Source: JAFAGO01 sp031987605 (lineage in GTDB: Bacteria; Bacteroidota; Bacteroidia; Flavobacteriales; Weeksellaceae). From it: 64,000 bases of DNA. The notes under the pieces were generated by a model, which worked only from the letters and a program-made list of their open reading frames with translations, searched no databases and had not been told where the DNA came from. This document shows positions 1-7,742 of the stretch, piece after piece. Made by a program: the position numbers and the translations under genes. Within the stretch, counting starts at the first letter, position 1, and each line of letters starts with the position of its first letter. The stretch spans positions 9,263 through 73,262 of the forward strand of contig DALZZF010000014.1 of NCBI GenBank assembly GCA_031987605.1, given 5' to 3'.

Positions 1-151
1 CGCGCATTCCGCCGGTTCCGAATTCCAGTTCACGGTAAAAAGAATCTTCCAGATCCGGAGAATTGGAATCGATAAGTTCTTGTACTTTTTTGCGGGTCTC
101 TTCATCAAAAGTATCGGTGAGCCAGAGTTTTGCTTTTTCTAATGTTGTCAT
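1..151 (-). CDS. Phosphohexomutase (phosphoglucomutase/phosphomannomutase family), N-terminal part
   Basis: Only the first 50 codons are inside the window; the gene continues past the left edge. It begins ATG with MTTLEKAKLWL and reaches ELEFGTGGMRG, the substrate-channel motif near the N-terminus of Bacteroidetes phospho-sugar mutases of the alpha-D-phosphohexomutase superfamily. Known members move phosphate between C1 and C6 of glucose or mannose. The phosphoserine loop and the metal-binding and sugar-binding motifs are not visible, so substrate preference cannot be judged. The next gene starts 63 bases beyond its neighbour's end and is read in the same direction. Confidence 0.75.
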   Translation of the reverse strand, partial: MTTLEKAKLWLTDTFDEETRKKVQELIDSNSPDLEDSFYRELEFGTGGMR

Positions 152-213
152 TGTTTTAGGATTTGCTTCAATGTGATTTATAATTTATCTTAATTTTAAA
201 CTTTATTTCAGTT

Positions 214-915
214 CTATTCCAGCGGTTGATTTTCCACAGTGGTTTCTTTACCGATTTTGAATGCGCGCACCGGATCTCCGTGATAAAGCAGTTTTGCAGT
301 GTTTTCCACATTTCCTTTTAGGGAATCTTCTACTGAAAATTCAGCGAAAGTTCCGTTTTTCATTTCCATTTGTAGGTTTTCCAATTTCCAATATGGAGCC
401 AAAATATTTGCCGTATCTTTCAGTTTAATAACTGCATTTTTGGTGAAGCCACGAAAGTTCGCCAAACTGGTTTGCTGCATTTCCACTTCTGCCCTCCGGC
501 TGCGAATTGCTCCTATAAATTTACCATTATTTTTCAGACTGAGACGAAAATTATCGGTATTAATTTCACTGGAAACATTAAACTCCACCGAATCAGCAAT
601 GGAAATTTTCTGAGGACTGTATTGTGAATAAATGGTGATATTGTAAAAATCCACGCCCTTTGTTTTTCTTTTTTCAGAAATAAATAAAGTCTGGTTTTTT
701 ACTTTTATCTCAAGATTTTCAATGATATTGGGATAGGTTTCCACCTCAATGAAATTCGATTTGGATTTTACATAAAAAGTTCGGAATTTCCCTTTTAAAT
801 CGATATTTACAAATGCGGAAACGTCTTTCTTTTGGAGTTCAATCTGACCTTCCGGACGTACTTTCCCACAGGAAAAAATTAATAAAAAAAAGAATAAAAA
901 AGATAGATTTTTCAT
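214..915 (-). CDS. DUF2807 (GIN domain) lipoprotein
   Basis: A predicted 233-residue lipoprotein. The ATG chosen gives MKNLSFLFFF followed by a lipobox ending at Cys16 (LLIFSC); a longer reading would need a TTG start and would overlap the PIN gene upstream. After the lipid anchor the protein is a run of short beta strands in the pattern of DUF2807, the putative autotransporter-adhesin head or GIN domain common in Bacteroidetes (FRTFYVKSKSNFIEV and later repeats of SLKNNGKF, QQTSLANF). Such proteins are thought to be anchored at the outer membrane; no enzymatic role is known. It lies 7 bases downstream of the PIN toxin, probably by chance of packing rather than function. Confidence 0.75.
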   Translation of the reverse strand: MKNLSFLFFFLLIFSCGKVRPEGQIELQKKDVSAFVNIDLKGKFRTFYVKSKSNFIEVETYPNIIENLEIKVKNQTLFISEKRKTKGVDFYNITIYSQYSPQKISIADSVEFNVSSEINTDNFRLSLKNNGKFIGAIRSRRAEVEMQQTSLANFRGFTKNAVIKLKDTANILAPYWKLENLQMEMKNGTFAEFSVEDSLKGNVENTAKLLYHGDPVRAFKIGKETTVENQPLE

Positions 916-922
916 AAAGGTA

Positions 923-1339
923 TCACCTTCTATTATAAATAAATTCAAGGTTTTGAGAAATGTAAGAGTTGAATTTACGGTCAGAACTTATGAGCGGTAT
1001 TTTTTCACAAATTGCCTGAGAAATTATCAAATGATCAATCGGATCTTTATGGTTTTCAACTATTCTTAAACGTGAATAGGTTTGAAGATGCTCATTTTTA
1101 GTATGGAGTATTTGAATAAAATATTCAGCAGATATTGCTTCCAGCAAACTTTCGGGATTTTTATATTTTGTTTTTATCTTTTTATTATTAAGTAAATTCA
1201 CAATCTCCATTAAACTTAAAGAACTTGCATACAGTAAATGAGAATAATCAAACAGAATACTTTTGACTTCAGGAGACAAATCATCATATTCTCCCGACAT
1301 CATAAACAAAAGAACATTGGTATCCAATAAATATCTCAT
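923..1339 (-). CDS. PIN-domain ribonuclease toxin (VapC-like)
   Basis: 138 residues, the usual length of a VapC-type toxin. The N-terminus MRYLLDTNVLLFMM gives the first conserved Asp (D6), the motif LSLMEIVNLL supplies the conserved Glu (E46), and KDPIDHLIISQA (DPxD-H) and ISSDRKF near the C-terminus supply the remaining acidic metal ligands. PIN toxins cut tRNA, rRNA or mRNA in a Mg2+-dependent way and are held inactive by a co-expressed antitoxin. A 51-codon gene ends 6 bases upstream in the same direction and fits the antitoxin role. The family call is firm; the RNA target is unknown. Confidence 0.85.
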   Translation of the reverse strand: MRYLLDTNVLLFMMSGEYDDLSPEVKSILFDYSHLLYASSLSLMEIVNLLNNKKIKTKYKNPESLLEAISAEYFIQILHTKNEHLQTYSRLRIVENHKDPIDHLIISQAICEKIPLISSDRKFNSYISQNLEFIYNRR

Positions 1340-1345
1340 TCTTAA

Positions 1346-1501
1346 TCATTTAAGAACGTCTCTCATATCAAGAATCTCAACCATTTTTTTTCCTTGATTT
1401 TTGAGCATCGCCTCTCCTGTTTTGGAAATTTTATTGGGCTGTCCGTTTTTTACAGAGTCTTTTTTTAACATCCTTTTAGTGAATTTATCTTTTATTTCCA
1501 T
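1346..1501 (-). CDS. Small putative antitoxin of the PIN toxin
   Basis: A 51-residue reading frame read by eye: ATG, then MEIKDKFTKRMLKKDS, ending EILDMRDVLK before TGA. It is very basic (many Lys) in its first half, as expected for a DNA- or toxin-binding partner, and its short C-terminal stretch MVEILDMRDVL could form the amphipathic helix that type II antitoxins lay over a PIN active site. It stands 6 bases before the PIN start with no room for a promoter, so the two are co-transcribed antitoxin first, the standard order. I do not recognise a named family; the role rests on size and position. Confidence 0.6.
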   Translation of the reverse strand: MEIKDKFTKRMLKKDSVKNGQPNKISKTGEAMLKNQGKKMVEILDMRDVLK

Positions 1502-1568
1502 TGTTTTTTCTTTACTTCAGGTAAATTTACACTATTTTCAGAATACTTCAAAGTTAAATCATCATCTA

Positions 1569-2522
1569 TCAAATAACTTCTTCAATATGATAATTTTCGT
1601 TATTTCTTGTAGTACGAATAATCAGTTCACCTAAAAATCCTGCGACGAAGAGCAAAGTTCCGAGAATCATCGTGGTTAAAGCAATGTAAAACCAGGGATT
1701 ATCGGCAATAAGATTTCCGTAAATTTTATAATGATACACATCAATCAGTTTGGAAATTCCCAGCCAAAGTGCGGAAAGAAACCCAAAAATAAACATTAGG
1801 GTTCCCACAGCGCCGAAAAAATGCATCGGTCTTCCTCCAAAACGACTGACAAACCACAATGTGATTAAATCTAAAAATCCACGGACAAACCTTTCGCTTC
1901 CGAATTTTGAACTTCCGAAAGGTCGTGCCTGATGCTGCACCGGTTTTTCTGTAATTTTCCGAAAACCTGCATTGGCAGCCAGAACCGGAATATAACGGTG
2001 CATATCGCCATACACATCAATGGATTTTACGACTTGCTTTTTATATGCTTTCAAACCGCAGTTAAAATCGTGTAATTCCACTCCGGAAACTTTTCTTGCT
2101 GCAGCATTAAAAAGTTTAGAGGGAATATTTTTGGTCATCACATTATCAAATCTTTTCTTTTTCCAGCCGGAAACGATGTCGTAATGTTCGTTCACTACCA
2201 TATTATACAACTCCGGAATTTCTTCGGGAAAGTCCTGAAGATCGGCATCCATGGTGATTACCACATCGCCGTTTGCTTTTGCAAAAGCTGCATGCAGCGC
2301 CTGTGATTTTCCGTAATTTCGTGAAAATTTAATGCCGTGAACTTGTGGATGCTGCACTTTCAGATTTTCGATAATAGGCCACGACAAATCCGTACTTCCA
2401 TCATCGACAAACCAGATTTCATAGGAATATCCGTGTTTTCTGCATACTTCATCAATCCTTGAAAAGAGTTCTTCAAGGGATTCTTCTTCGTTTAAAAGCG
2501 GGATAATGATGGAAAGATTCAT
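1569..2522 (-). CDS. Family 2 glycosyltransferase, polyprenyl-phosphate type with two C-terminal membrane helices
   Basis: 317 residues from the ATG giving MNLSIIIPLLNEEESL; an upstream TTG would add seven residues. The GT-A domain shows FVDDGSTD (nucleotide binding), MDADLQDFPEEIP (the metal-binding DxD-like site typical of DPM1/GtrB/ArnC relatives) and KRFDNVMTKN. The last 100 residues hold two hydrophobic helices separated by a short loop and a third partial one, matching GtrB-like transferases that load undecaprenyl phosphate with a sugar at the inner face of the cytoplasmic membrane. The sugar cannot be told from sequence. No flippase gene is next to it. Confidence 0.85.
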   Translation of the reverse strand: MNLSIIIPLLNEEESLEELFSRIDEVCRKHGYSYEIWFVDDGSTDLSWPIIENLKVQHPQVHGIKFSRNYGKSQALHAAFAKANGDVVITMDADLQDFPEEIPELYNMVVNEHYDIVSGWKKKRFDNVMTKNIPSKLFNAAARKVSGVELHDFNCGLKAYKKQVVKSIDVYGDMHRYIPVLAANAGFRKITEKPVQHQARPFGSSKFGSERFVRGFLDLITLWFVSRFGGRPMHFFGAVGTLMFIFGFLSALWLGISKLIDVYHYKIYGNLIADNPWFYIALTTMILGTLLFVAGFLGELIIRTTRNNENYHIEEVI

Positions 2523-2578
2523 TTTATTCTGTTGGAGGTTCAAAAAATTACGGTCAAAATTACGAAATACTCGGGAAT

Positions 2579-3157
2579 TTACCGTGCACTTCGGGTTTTA
2601 AAAAACGCTCCAAAAAACAGCGAAATCACTACATAAAAAATAAGAACCGCCGCAAAATATACTGAAAACTTATTCATTGAAAGCATGTCTTTCCCTTTTA
2701 ACTGTTCGGGCGTGAAACTTTGCAGGCGTTCCTGATATTTGGTTTCCAGTTCCTGAACATCTTCTTTGTGTTTTAGAATTTTTTTTGCACTCTGATATTC
2801 TGTATCCAGTTCGGATTTCTGGCGCTGAATGTATTGGTAATTCAATAAATCCTTGGCATCGGTATCTACAAAATTTAAAAATGCAAAAATGCTTGCCATC
2901 GAAAGTACTCCCCCGAAAAACATAGGAATAAATGCTCTTCTGAATGCTTCCTTAAAGGTAATACTGCCATTGAATTTCCAAAAGGAATACACCGAAATAA
3001 ATGCAAACACACAGTATAAAATGGGTAAAACGAATGAATTTACCTTCATACTGATGATGAAATAATCCACTCCGGAAAAAAAATAGTATACCACGAAGAA
3101 AAGCAACATGGTGATAATGAAAAGAATAGCACCAACGGCTAAAGGATTTTTTGTCAT
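2579..3157 (-). CDS. DUF4199 membrane protein
   Basis: 192 residues beginning MTKNPLAVGAIL. Four hydrophobic helices can be seen: about 10-30, 40-58, 73-93 and 168-188. Between the third and fourth is a charged, probably helical cytoplasmic or periplasmic segment (QRQKSELDTEYQSAKK). This layout is that of DUF4199, a Bacteroidetes inner-membrane family of unknown function. The open frame runs 34 codons further upstream, but only from a TTG and through the oppositely oriented SRP RNA gene, so the ATG here is preferred. It is followed on the same strand by the glycosyltransferase after 56 bases. Confidence 0.75.
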   Translation of the reverse strand: MTKNPLAVGAILFIITMLLFFVVYYFFSGVDYFIISMKVNSFVLPILYCVFAFISVYSFWKFNGSITFKEAFRRAFIPMFFGGVLSMASIFAFLNFVDTDAKDLLNYQYIQRQKSELDTEYQSAKKILKHKEDVQELETKYQERLQSFTPEQLKGKDMLSMNKFSVYFAAVLIFYVVISLFFGAFFKTRSAR

Positions 3158-3172
3158 AAAACGGTTTTCGGT

Positions 3173-3201
3173 TTGATTTTTTTTAAAAATGTGTATCTTT
3201 G
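3173..3201 (+). promoter_or_regulatory. Promoter of the SRP RNA
   Basis: A TTG at 3173-3175 (-33 box) and TATCTTTG at 3194-3201 (-7 box) are separated by 18 bases, matching the Bacteroidetes primary sigma consensus (TTG / TAnnTTTG). Transcription would begin close to the first base of the SRP RNA. It is the clearest promoter in the left part of the window. Confidence 0.75.
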
Positions 3202-3205
3202 CAAC

Positions 3206-3298
3206 GGCAAGTCCTACACAACCAGCTCCTGAGAATCCTCCAGGGTGGGAACGCAGCAAAGGTAATCGGTTGTAGCGGTGTGATGTAGATCGCTTGCC
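3206..3298 (+). ncRNA. ffs: Signal recognition particle RNA (4.5S type)
   Basis: A roughly 93-base RNA that folds into one long hairpin: GGCAAG at the 5' end pairs with CTTGCC at the 3' end, and the middle contains a conserved tip-and-bulge region, GGTGGGAACGCAGCAAAGG, corresponding to the Ffh-binding loop of bacterial 4.5S RNA. The 3' arm GTGTGATGTAGATCGC aligns with the equivalent GTGTG...GATGTAGCT part of E. coli 4.5S. It is preceded by a strong promoter. The RNA pairs with Ffh to target membrane and exported proteins co-translationally. Exact ends are set by the terminal stem and could be a few bases longer. Confidence 0.85.
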
Positions 3299-3302
3299 AT
3301 TT

Positions 3303-4079
3303 TTATTTTTCTGCTTTCAGATCTTCTATCAGTTGTACATGCCCCCAGTTTTCGCCGGTTTTTATTCTGTGAATCTGCATATCCGATACCCCAAATTGTT
3401 TTGCCAGTTTACTTAGAGAATCTCCTCTTTTCAGGCGTTTTTTAATGCGTAAAACTTCCATTTCGTTGAGTTTTGAAGTTTTTACCTGCGGCTCCTGTTC
3501 CATAAATTGTTTATTGAATTCGCGGAGAATCATTTTCGGATGCTTTTTAAAGCGTGCATCCAGATCTTCTTTTTTTGCCCATGCAAGGTTTTCAACGGCG
3601 TTGTTGGTTTTGTCGAAATCTTTATGAATCACATATTGATACTCTTTATTTTCCGGCTTATCAAGAAAAAGTTCCGCCACCGCTTTGTGAAATAAAAGGG
3701 CAAGATTAATGGTGTATTTATTGGTCAGCCTCGAATTCAGTTTTTTACGTTTCTGAATAAGTGCATCACGGTTTTCCCGTAAATTTTTCACTTCTTCTTC
3801 CAATGCTTTTTTGTGGGAAATGGTTTTAATTTCGGCATTGAGTTTTTCAATTTCGGCATTTAAAGTGCTTACTTTTTCGGTGTCTTTTTCAGACCATTTT
3901 TTCCTGAGCTTTGAACGCAAAATGCGGTATCCGCTTTGCACGCTTCCTTCTGGCATATTTCCGTCGGGAAACATTTTGTTGTATGTTTTTATATTTCCAA
4001 GATTGGAAACTTCTATTTTGTAAAATCCTTCAAATTCAAAACCGAAAGGATATTCTTTCCAAATTTCTTTACTTTTCAT
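3303..4079 (-). CDS. NUMOD4/HNH-like protein with a C-terminal helix-turn-helix
   Basis: 258 residues in three parts. Residues 5-45 contain a NUMOD4-like DNA-binding motif (WKEYPFGFEFEGFYKI, VSNLGNIKT). Residues 60-115 are a charged coiled coil. Residues 125-170 resemble an HNH_3 nuclease fold (VIHKDFDKTNNAVENLAWA), though only one His of the usual His pair is present. Residues 200-245 look like a resolvase-type helix-turn-helix (LSKLAKQFGVSDMQIHRIK). NUMOD4 modules are typical of phage and intron homing endonucleases. This copy stands alone, so it could be a homing nuclease remnant, an active solitary nuclease or a domesticated DNA-binding protein. Confidence 0.65.
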   Translation of the reverse strand: MKSKEIWKEYPFGFEFEGFYKIEVSNLGNIKTYNKMFPDGNMPEGSVQSGYRILRSKLRKKWSEKDTEKVSTLNAEIEKLNAEIKTISHKKALEEEVKNLRENRDALIQKRKKLNSRLTNKYTINLALLFHKAVAELFLDKPENKEYQYVIHKDFDKTNNAVENLAWAKKEDLDARFKKHPKMILREFNKQFMEQEPQVKTSKLNEMEVLRIKKRLKRGDSLSKLAKQFGVSDMQIHRIKTGENWGHVQLIEDLKAEK

Positions 4080-4137
4080 TTCTATTACTCTTTTAATTTT
4101 ATAAATATCTTATCAGCCTTTAATAATAACGTTTTTC

Positions 4138-4212
4138 TAAACGCAAAGTCCGCAAAGATTTTTGTTTTTCTGTATGCTTTTAGGCTCGCAAAGGCGTTTC
4201 ACTTAGCAAAGG
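4138..4212 (+). repeat. GCAAAG-rich short repeat in the spacer
   Basis: The 200-base gap between the NUMOD4 gene and the MBL hydrolase holds four copies of GCAAAG (4143, 4152, 4188, 4206), mostly as CGCAAAG, around a T-rich centre. Runs of this hexamer occur between genes in other flavobacteria as I recall; no coding potential is seen here. Confidence 0.4.
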
Positions 4213-4280
4213 AAAACAGGTCTAATTTCAATTGTTATGAATTATGAATAATCAAATTTAATTTTGATAGTATTTATGAT

Positions 4281-4961
4281 TCAGATTTCAAATTCCTGTC
4301 CCAATTCCGGAAGGGTGAAATCGATATTTCGTTCGGCAAAATGTGCTTTTGCTTCATCATGATTGATTTTTATCGGCGGAAATGTATCAAAATGACAACC
4401 GATCACTTTGCTGGTTTTCAACAATTCTGCAGCGGCAAAACTGGCTTTCCGTGCACACATTGTATAATGCGAACCCACCGGCAAAATAGCCAGATCAATA
4501 GTTCCGAAAAGTTGTGGAAAACATGCCATATCTGCCATTACGCCAGTATCTCCGGCGAAATAAATATTTTTCCCCGGAAAACGGAAAATATAACCGCAAG
4601 GTTCACCGCCATAACTTCCGTCCGGAAATGAACTGGTATGCGAAGCGGGAACCATCGAAATTTTCAGATCCTCAATTTTTGCAGAACCTCCAAAATTAAT
4701 ATCGATAAAATTGGGATGACTGAAATAACCGCAAATTTCCGGTTGACCAATCAGGATACTTTCCGGATAAGTTTCCAGGACTTCCTGAACATCGGAGATA
4801 TGATCGCCGTGTGCATGCGTGATGAGAACATAGTCGATCTTTTGCGCATGAAGATCAAACCCGGATTTTTCTTTCTGAAAATTATAAAACGGATCGGATA
4901 AAATGGTGATACCGTTATAAGTGAACAGAAAACAATTCTGCCCTAAAAACTGGATTTTCAT
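4281..4961 (-). CDS. UPF0173 metal-dependent hydrolase (metallo-beta-lactamase fold)
   Basis: 226 residues, full length for the family. The zinc motif THAHGDH is at 48-54, followed by the further metal ligands PASHTSSF (His near 113), FAGDTG (Asp near 143) and GCHFDTFP (His near 193). The start MKIQFLGQNCFLF is the standard beginning of UPF0173 proteins, small cytosolic hydrolases of the MBL fold whose physiological substrate is not established. It sits alone between two spacers of about 200 bases. Confidence 0.85.
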   Translation of the reverse strand: MKIQFLGQNCFLFTYNGITILSDPFYNFQKEKSGFDLHAQKIDYVLITHAHGDHISDVQEVLETYPESILIGQPEICGYFSHPNFIDINFGGSAKIEDLKISMVPASHTSSFPDGSYGGEPCGYIFRFPGKNIYFAGDTGVMADMACFPQLFGTIDLAILPVGSHYTMCARKASFAAAELLKTSKVIGCHFDTFPPIKINHDEAKAHFAERNIDFTLPELGQEFEI

Positions 4962-5172
4962 ATTTTATTTTTTCAATGAGAGATCTCTATTATTCTTTGT
5001 TTTAACGGATTCTGCTCATCATTTGTGTACGTTCTGAGAATATAAGCAACTGTGGTTTTCAACCACTTCCTGTTACCTATTGACGAAATATGCAACAAAT
5101 ATAATTCTTTTTTTTTAAACCGTTTATTTTGATGTTTTTCGCAACGATTATGCGCTTGATTTATAAGCAGTT

Positions 5173-6099
5173 TCAGAATTTATTCAAACCATAAGAAAGT
5201 AAAAGTGCCATCATCAACGTCATTAAACCGACCTGTTTCAGGAAAGGATCCAATTCCTTTGGTGCTTTTACAGAAAGAATTTTCCGGCGCATAGCCATCA
5301 TTGGAAATAATAAAATCATCACCATAAAAGGATAGTAATTTCCACTCTGGAAAAATCCTTTTAACCCAAGAAAAATAAGAATTAGCAATAACGGGAGCTG
5401 AAGCAGAATAACCTGATATACCATTGCTTTTTTGAATCCCAATCGCAATGCAAACGTTTTTTTTCCGGAAATACGGTCGCTTTCAATATCGCGCATATTG
5501 TTGAGATTTAATACGGCAGCACTCATAAATCCTACTGCTGATGCAGGAAGCAGAATATCCCAGTCAAACGATTTGGTGAATAGGAAATAACTTCCACACA
5601 CCGAAACCAGCCCGAAAAAGATAAATACCATTATATCTCCCAAACCTAAATAGCCGTAAGGTTTTTTGCCAACGGTATATCCGATTGCGGCGAGAATACA
5701 GGCAATTCCAAGTGCGATAAAAATCCAGAATTCTTTTATAAATCCCGGAAAGAATGCTTTATATAAGAGGAAAACGGTTGCTGCAAGCGATAAGATTGCA
5801 AATAAAATTACTGCATTCCGCATTTGTTTTGCCGTAATTTTTCCTGATGCCACAGCTCGGCTTTCCGCTTCATTGATGCGTAATGCATCGGTTCCTTTTA
5901 TTCCGTCGCCGTAATCATTCGCAAAATTGGACAAAATCTGGTACAAAAGTGTTACCAAAAGTGCCAGCGCAAAAATAGTCCAGTCCCACTCCATTCCTTC
6001 GGAAACCAAACGCCATCTTGCGATAAAACTTCCTACAATAATTCCGCTGATGGACAACGGTAATGTGCGCAAACGTGCGGCTTTAATCCAATCGATCAT
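5173..6099 (-). CDS. menA: 1,4-dihydroxy-2-naphthoate polyprenyltransferase
   Basis: 308 residues with about eight to nine membrane helices, the UbiA superfamily fold. Both Asp-rich prenyl-diphosphate sites are visible: NFANDYGDGIKGTD near 60 and NLNNMRDIESDR near 198. The N-terminus MIDWIKAARLRTLPLS is characteristic of MenA. The enzyme attaches the polyprenyl tail to 1,4-dihydroxy-2-naphthoate, giving demethylmenaquinone in the cytoplasmic membrane. MenB lies 58 bases upstream on the same strand, so the two menaquinone steps are probably co-transcribed. Menaquinone would also feed the quinol-dependent NO reductase encoded further along. Confidence 0.93.
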   Translation of the reverse strand: MIDWIKAARLRTLPLSISGIIVGSFIARWRLVSEGMEWDWTIFALALLVTLLYQILSNFANDYGDGIKGTDALRINEAESRAVASGKITAKQMRNAVILFAILSLAATVFLLYKAFFPGFIKEFWIFIALGIACILAAIGYTVGKKPYGYLGLGDIMVFIFFGLVSVCGSYFLFTKSFDWDILLPASAVGFMSAAVLNLNNMRDIESDRISGKKTFALRLGFKKAMVYQVILLQLPLLLILIFLGLKGFFQSGNYYPFMVMILLFPMMAMRRKILSVKAPKELDPFLKQVGLMTLMMALLLSYGLNKF

Positions 6100-6157
6100 A
6101 TAATATGAATAATGAGGAATGGGTAATTTTTATATTGCGTATTGCCCATTTCTTATG

Positions 6158-6997
6158 TTAAGATATCCATTGATTTTCTCCGAAATCTGGTTTTCTTTTT
6201 TCCAGGAACGCATTTCTTCCTTCTTTGGCTTCATCGGTCATATAAGCCAAACGTGTCGCTTCACCAGCGAAAACCTGCTGTCCTACCATTCCGTCGTCGG
6301 TTAAATTCATGGCAAACTTCAGCATTCGGATGGAAGTCGGAGATTTTGCAAGAATTTCCTGTGCCCATTCATATGCTGTATCTTCCAGTTCAGCATGTTC
6401 AATTACGGCATTTACCATTCCCATATCTGCAGCTTCCTGAGCGGAATAATTTCTTCCCAAAAAGAAAATTTCTCTGGCTTTTTTCTGTCCCACCATTTTT
6501 GCGAGATAAGCAGAACCGTATCCTCCGTCAAAAGAAGTAACATCGGCATCCGTTTGTTTAAAAATCGCATGTTCCTTACTCGCCAAAGTAAGATCGCATA
6601 CCACATGAAGCGAATGTCCGCCACCAACAGCCCAACCGTTTACCACAGCAATGACGGCTTTTGGCATAAAACGGATTAAACGCTGAACTTCGAGAATATT
6701 TAAACGATGACGACCGTCTTCTCCTACATATCCCTGATTTCCACGTGCTTTCTGATCGCCGCCGCTGCAAAATGCTTCTACGCCGTCTTTCGGACTTGGT
6801 CCTTCTCCGGTTAAAAGCACCACACCAATAGAAGAATCTTCAGAAGCATCGTAAAAGGCATCATACAGTTCGGAGGTGGTTTTCGGGCGGAATGCATTGC
6901 GAATTTCAGGTCTGTTGAAAGCAATTCTCGCTACGCCATTGCATTTTTTATAGGTAATATCTTCGTATTCTTTTGCGGTTTTCCATTCAATACTCAT
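6158..6997 (-). CDS. menB: 1,4-dihydroxy-2-naphthoyl-CoA synthase
   Basis: 279 residues, crotonase family. The oxyanion-hole stretches are FRPKTTSELYDAF with FCSGGDQKARGN (about 75-85) and VNGWAVGGGHSLHVVCDLT (about 115-135), and the C-terminal EGRNAFLEKRKPDF is a MenB signature. It closes the second aromatic ring of menaquinone from o-succinylbenzoyl-CoA. It precedes menA in one transcriptional run. The frame of the upstream DUF2007 pseudogene overlaps its start by a few bases only because that frame is broken. Confidence 0.95.
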   Translation of the reverse strand: MSIEWKTAKEYEDITYKKCNGVARIAFNRPEIRNAFRPKTTSELYDAFYDASEDSSIGVVLLTGEGPSPKDGVEAFCSGGDQKARGNQGYVGEDGRHRLNILEVQRLIRFMPKAVIAVVNGWAVGGGHSLHVVCDLTLASKEHAIFKQTDADVTSFDGGYGSAYLAKMVGQKKAREIFFLGRNYSAQEAADMGMVNAVIEHAELEDTAYEWAQEILAKSPTSIRMLKFAMNLTDDGMVGQQVFAGEATRLAYMTDEAKEGRNAFLEKRKPDFGENQWIS

Positions 6998-7040
6998 TGG
7001 GAATATGTTTTAAAATTTCGGAGCGTAAAGATAGGGAAAA

Positions 7041-7129
7041 GATGTTAGATGTTGGAAGATGGAAGTGGGGAGTTGGAAGATGGATGATGGATGATGGAAG
7101 TTGGGAGTTGGAAGTTGGGAGTTGGAAGA
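7041..7129. repeat. Tandem degenerate GTTGGAAG/GATGGAAG repeat
   Basis: About 90 bases consisting of 7-8-base units such as GTTGGAAG, GATGGAAG, GATGGATG and TTGGGAG in uninterrupted tandem. It lies between menB and the DUF2007 gene and has been read through into the downstream tail of the frameshifted DUF2007 frame, where it would encode a meaningless PTSNSQLPSS-type stretch. Low-complexity runs of this kind are known between genes of Chryseobacterium relatives. There are no unique spacers, so it is not a CRISPR. Confidence 0.7.
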
Positions 7130-7167
7130 GGGCTAATAAAATATCTACGGATGAATGATTGAAAAAT

Positions 7168-7388
7168 TTATTCGTTGATGGGATCATTTTCATTAATAAT
7201 ACTTTCCGCCAGTTGAGAATCTTCGATTTTACGTATAAAATATAAAACTGATTTACCGGCATCAACGCCACATTGTTAATAAATTCATTTTTAATGTAAC
7301 TTTCAATGCCGCGAGAAGCGAGTTTGGTTTTCATAATCTCCACTTCATACAGGTAATAACTTTCAAAAATACGGATGAATTCAATCAT
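7168..7388 (-). pseudogene. DUF2007-family protein, interrupted by a one-base frameshift
   Basis: The frame starts ATG as MIEFIRIFESYYLYEVEI and carries the DUF2007 pattern through KNEFINNVALMPVNQFYIL. Near the TTTT run at 7227-7230 (AAAA in the coding sense) the reading should shift by one base: the other frame continues IEDSQLAESIIN and ends ENDPINE followed by TAA at 7168, giving the usual length of about 73 residues. In the unshifted frame the protein instead runs into the low-complexity repeat for 60 more residues. A single missing A would restore the gene, so either a real mutation or a homopolymer sequencing error is possible. DUF2007 proteins are small and of unknown function. Confidence 0.65.
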
Positions 7389-7481
7389 AAGAATAAAGTT
7401 TTGGATATGGGAACAGCACTCTTTTCAACAGATGAATTTCGGAAAAAAAATCAAAACGATAAAACATACGAATGAAAATTA

Positions 7482-7739
7482 TTATTTTTCGTATTTCGGA
7501 GGTTTATAAAATATGCCCAAAATGCGCTTCATCGTATCCTGTAATTTTTGGTTCTGATATTCTGCTTTCAGTTCCTTCATGCAGTTTGCACAAAGACAAT
7601 CCTCGAATTTGGACTGAATAAACTCCAGTTCCTCGGGCTTTAATTTTATGGTGGAACATTGGCAAAGCATAATCGAACCGGCCTTACATTCAAAAGCGGA
7701 ATGGCATCTCGGGCAATATTTTTCTTCGTGTTCAGGCAA
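7482..7739 (-). CDS. Cysteine-rich CWC family protein
   Basis: 85 residues with eight Cys: YCPRCHSAFECKAG, LCQCSTI and CLCANCMKEL, a pattern of two paired-Cys knuckles typical of the Cysteine-rich CWC family, presumably binding zinc. The first codon is TTG; an in-frame TAA two codons before it rules out a longer form and the next ATG would remove the first knuckle. That TAA is the stop of the metE remnant, which is in the same frame, so translation is probably coupled. Function is not known. Confidence 0.7.
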   Translation of the reverse strand: MPEHEEKYCPRCHSAFECKAGSIMLCQCSTIKLKPEELEFIQSKFEDCLCANCMKELKAEYQNQKLQDTMKRILGIFYKPPKYEK

Positions 7740-7742
7740 TTT

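Noticed and set aside
299..613. Antisense open frames of 60-110 codons, such as this one and many inside norZ, menB, parA, purA and others
   Set aside because: They mirror real genes on the other strand, with no recognisable domains or start context.
7041..7129. Short direct repeats that look CRISPR-like
   Set aside because: Units are 7-8 bases, degenerate and contiguous, with no spacers and no cas genes nearby.
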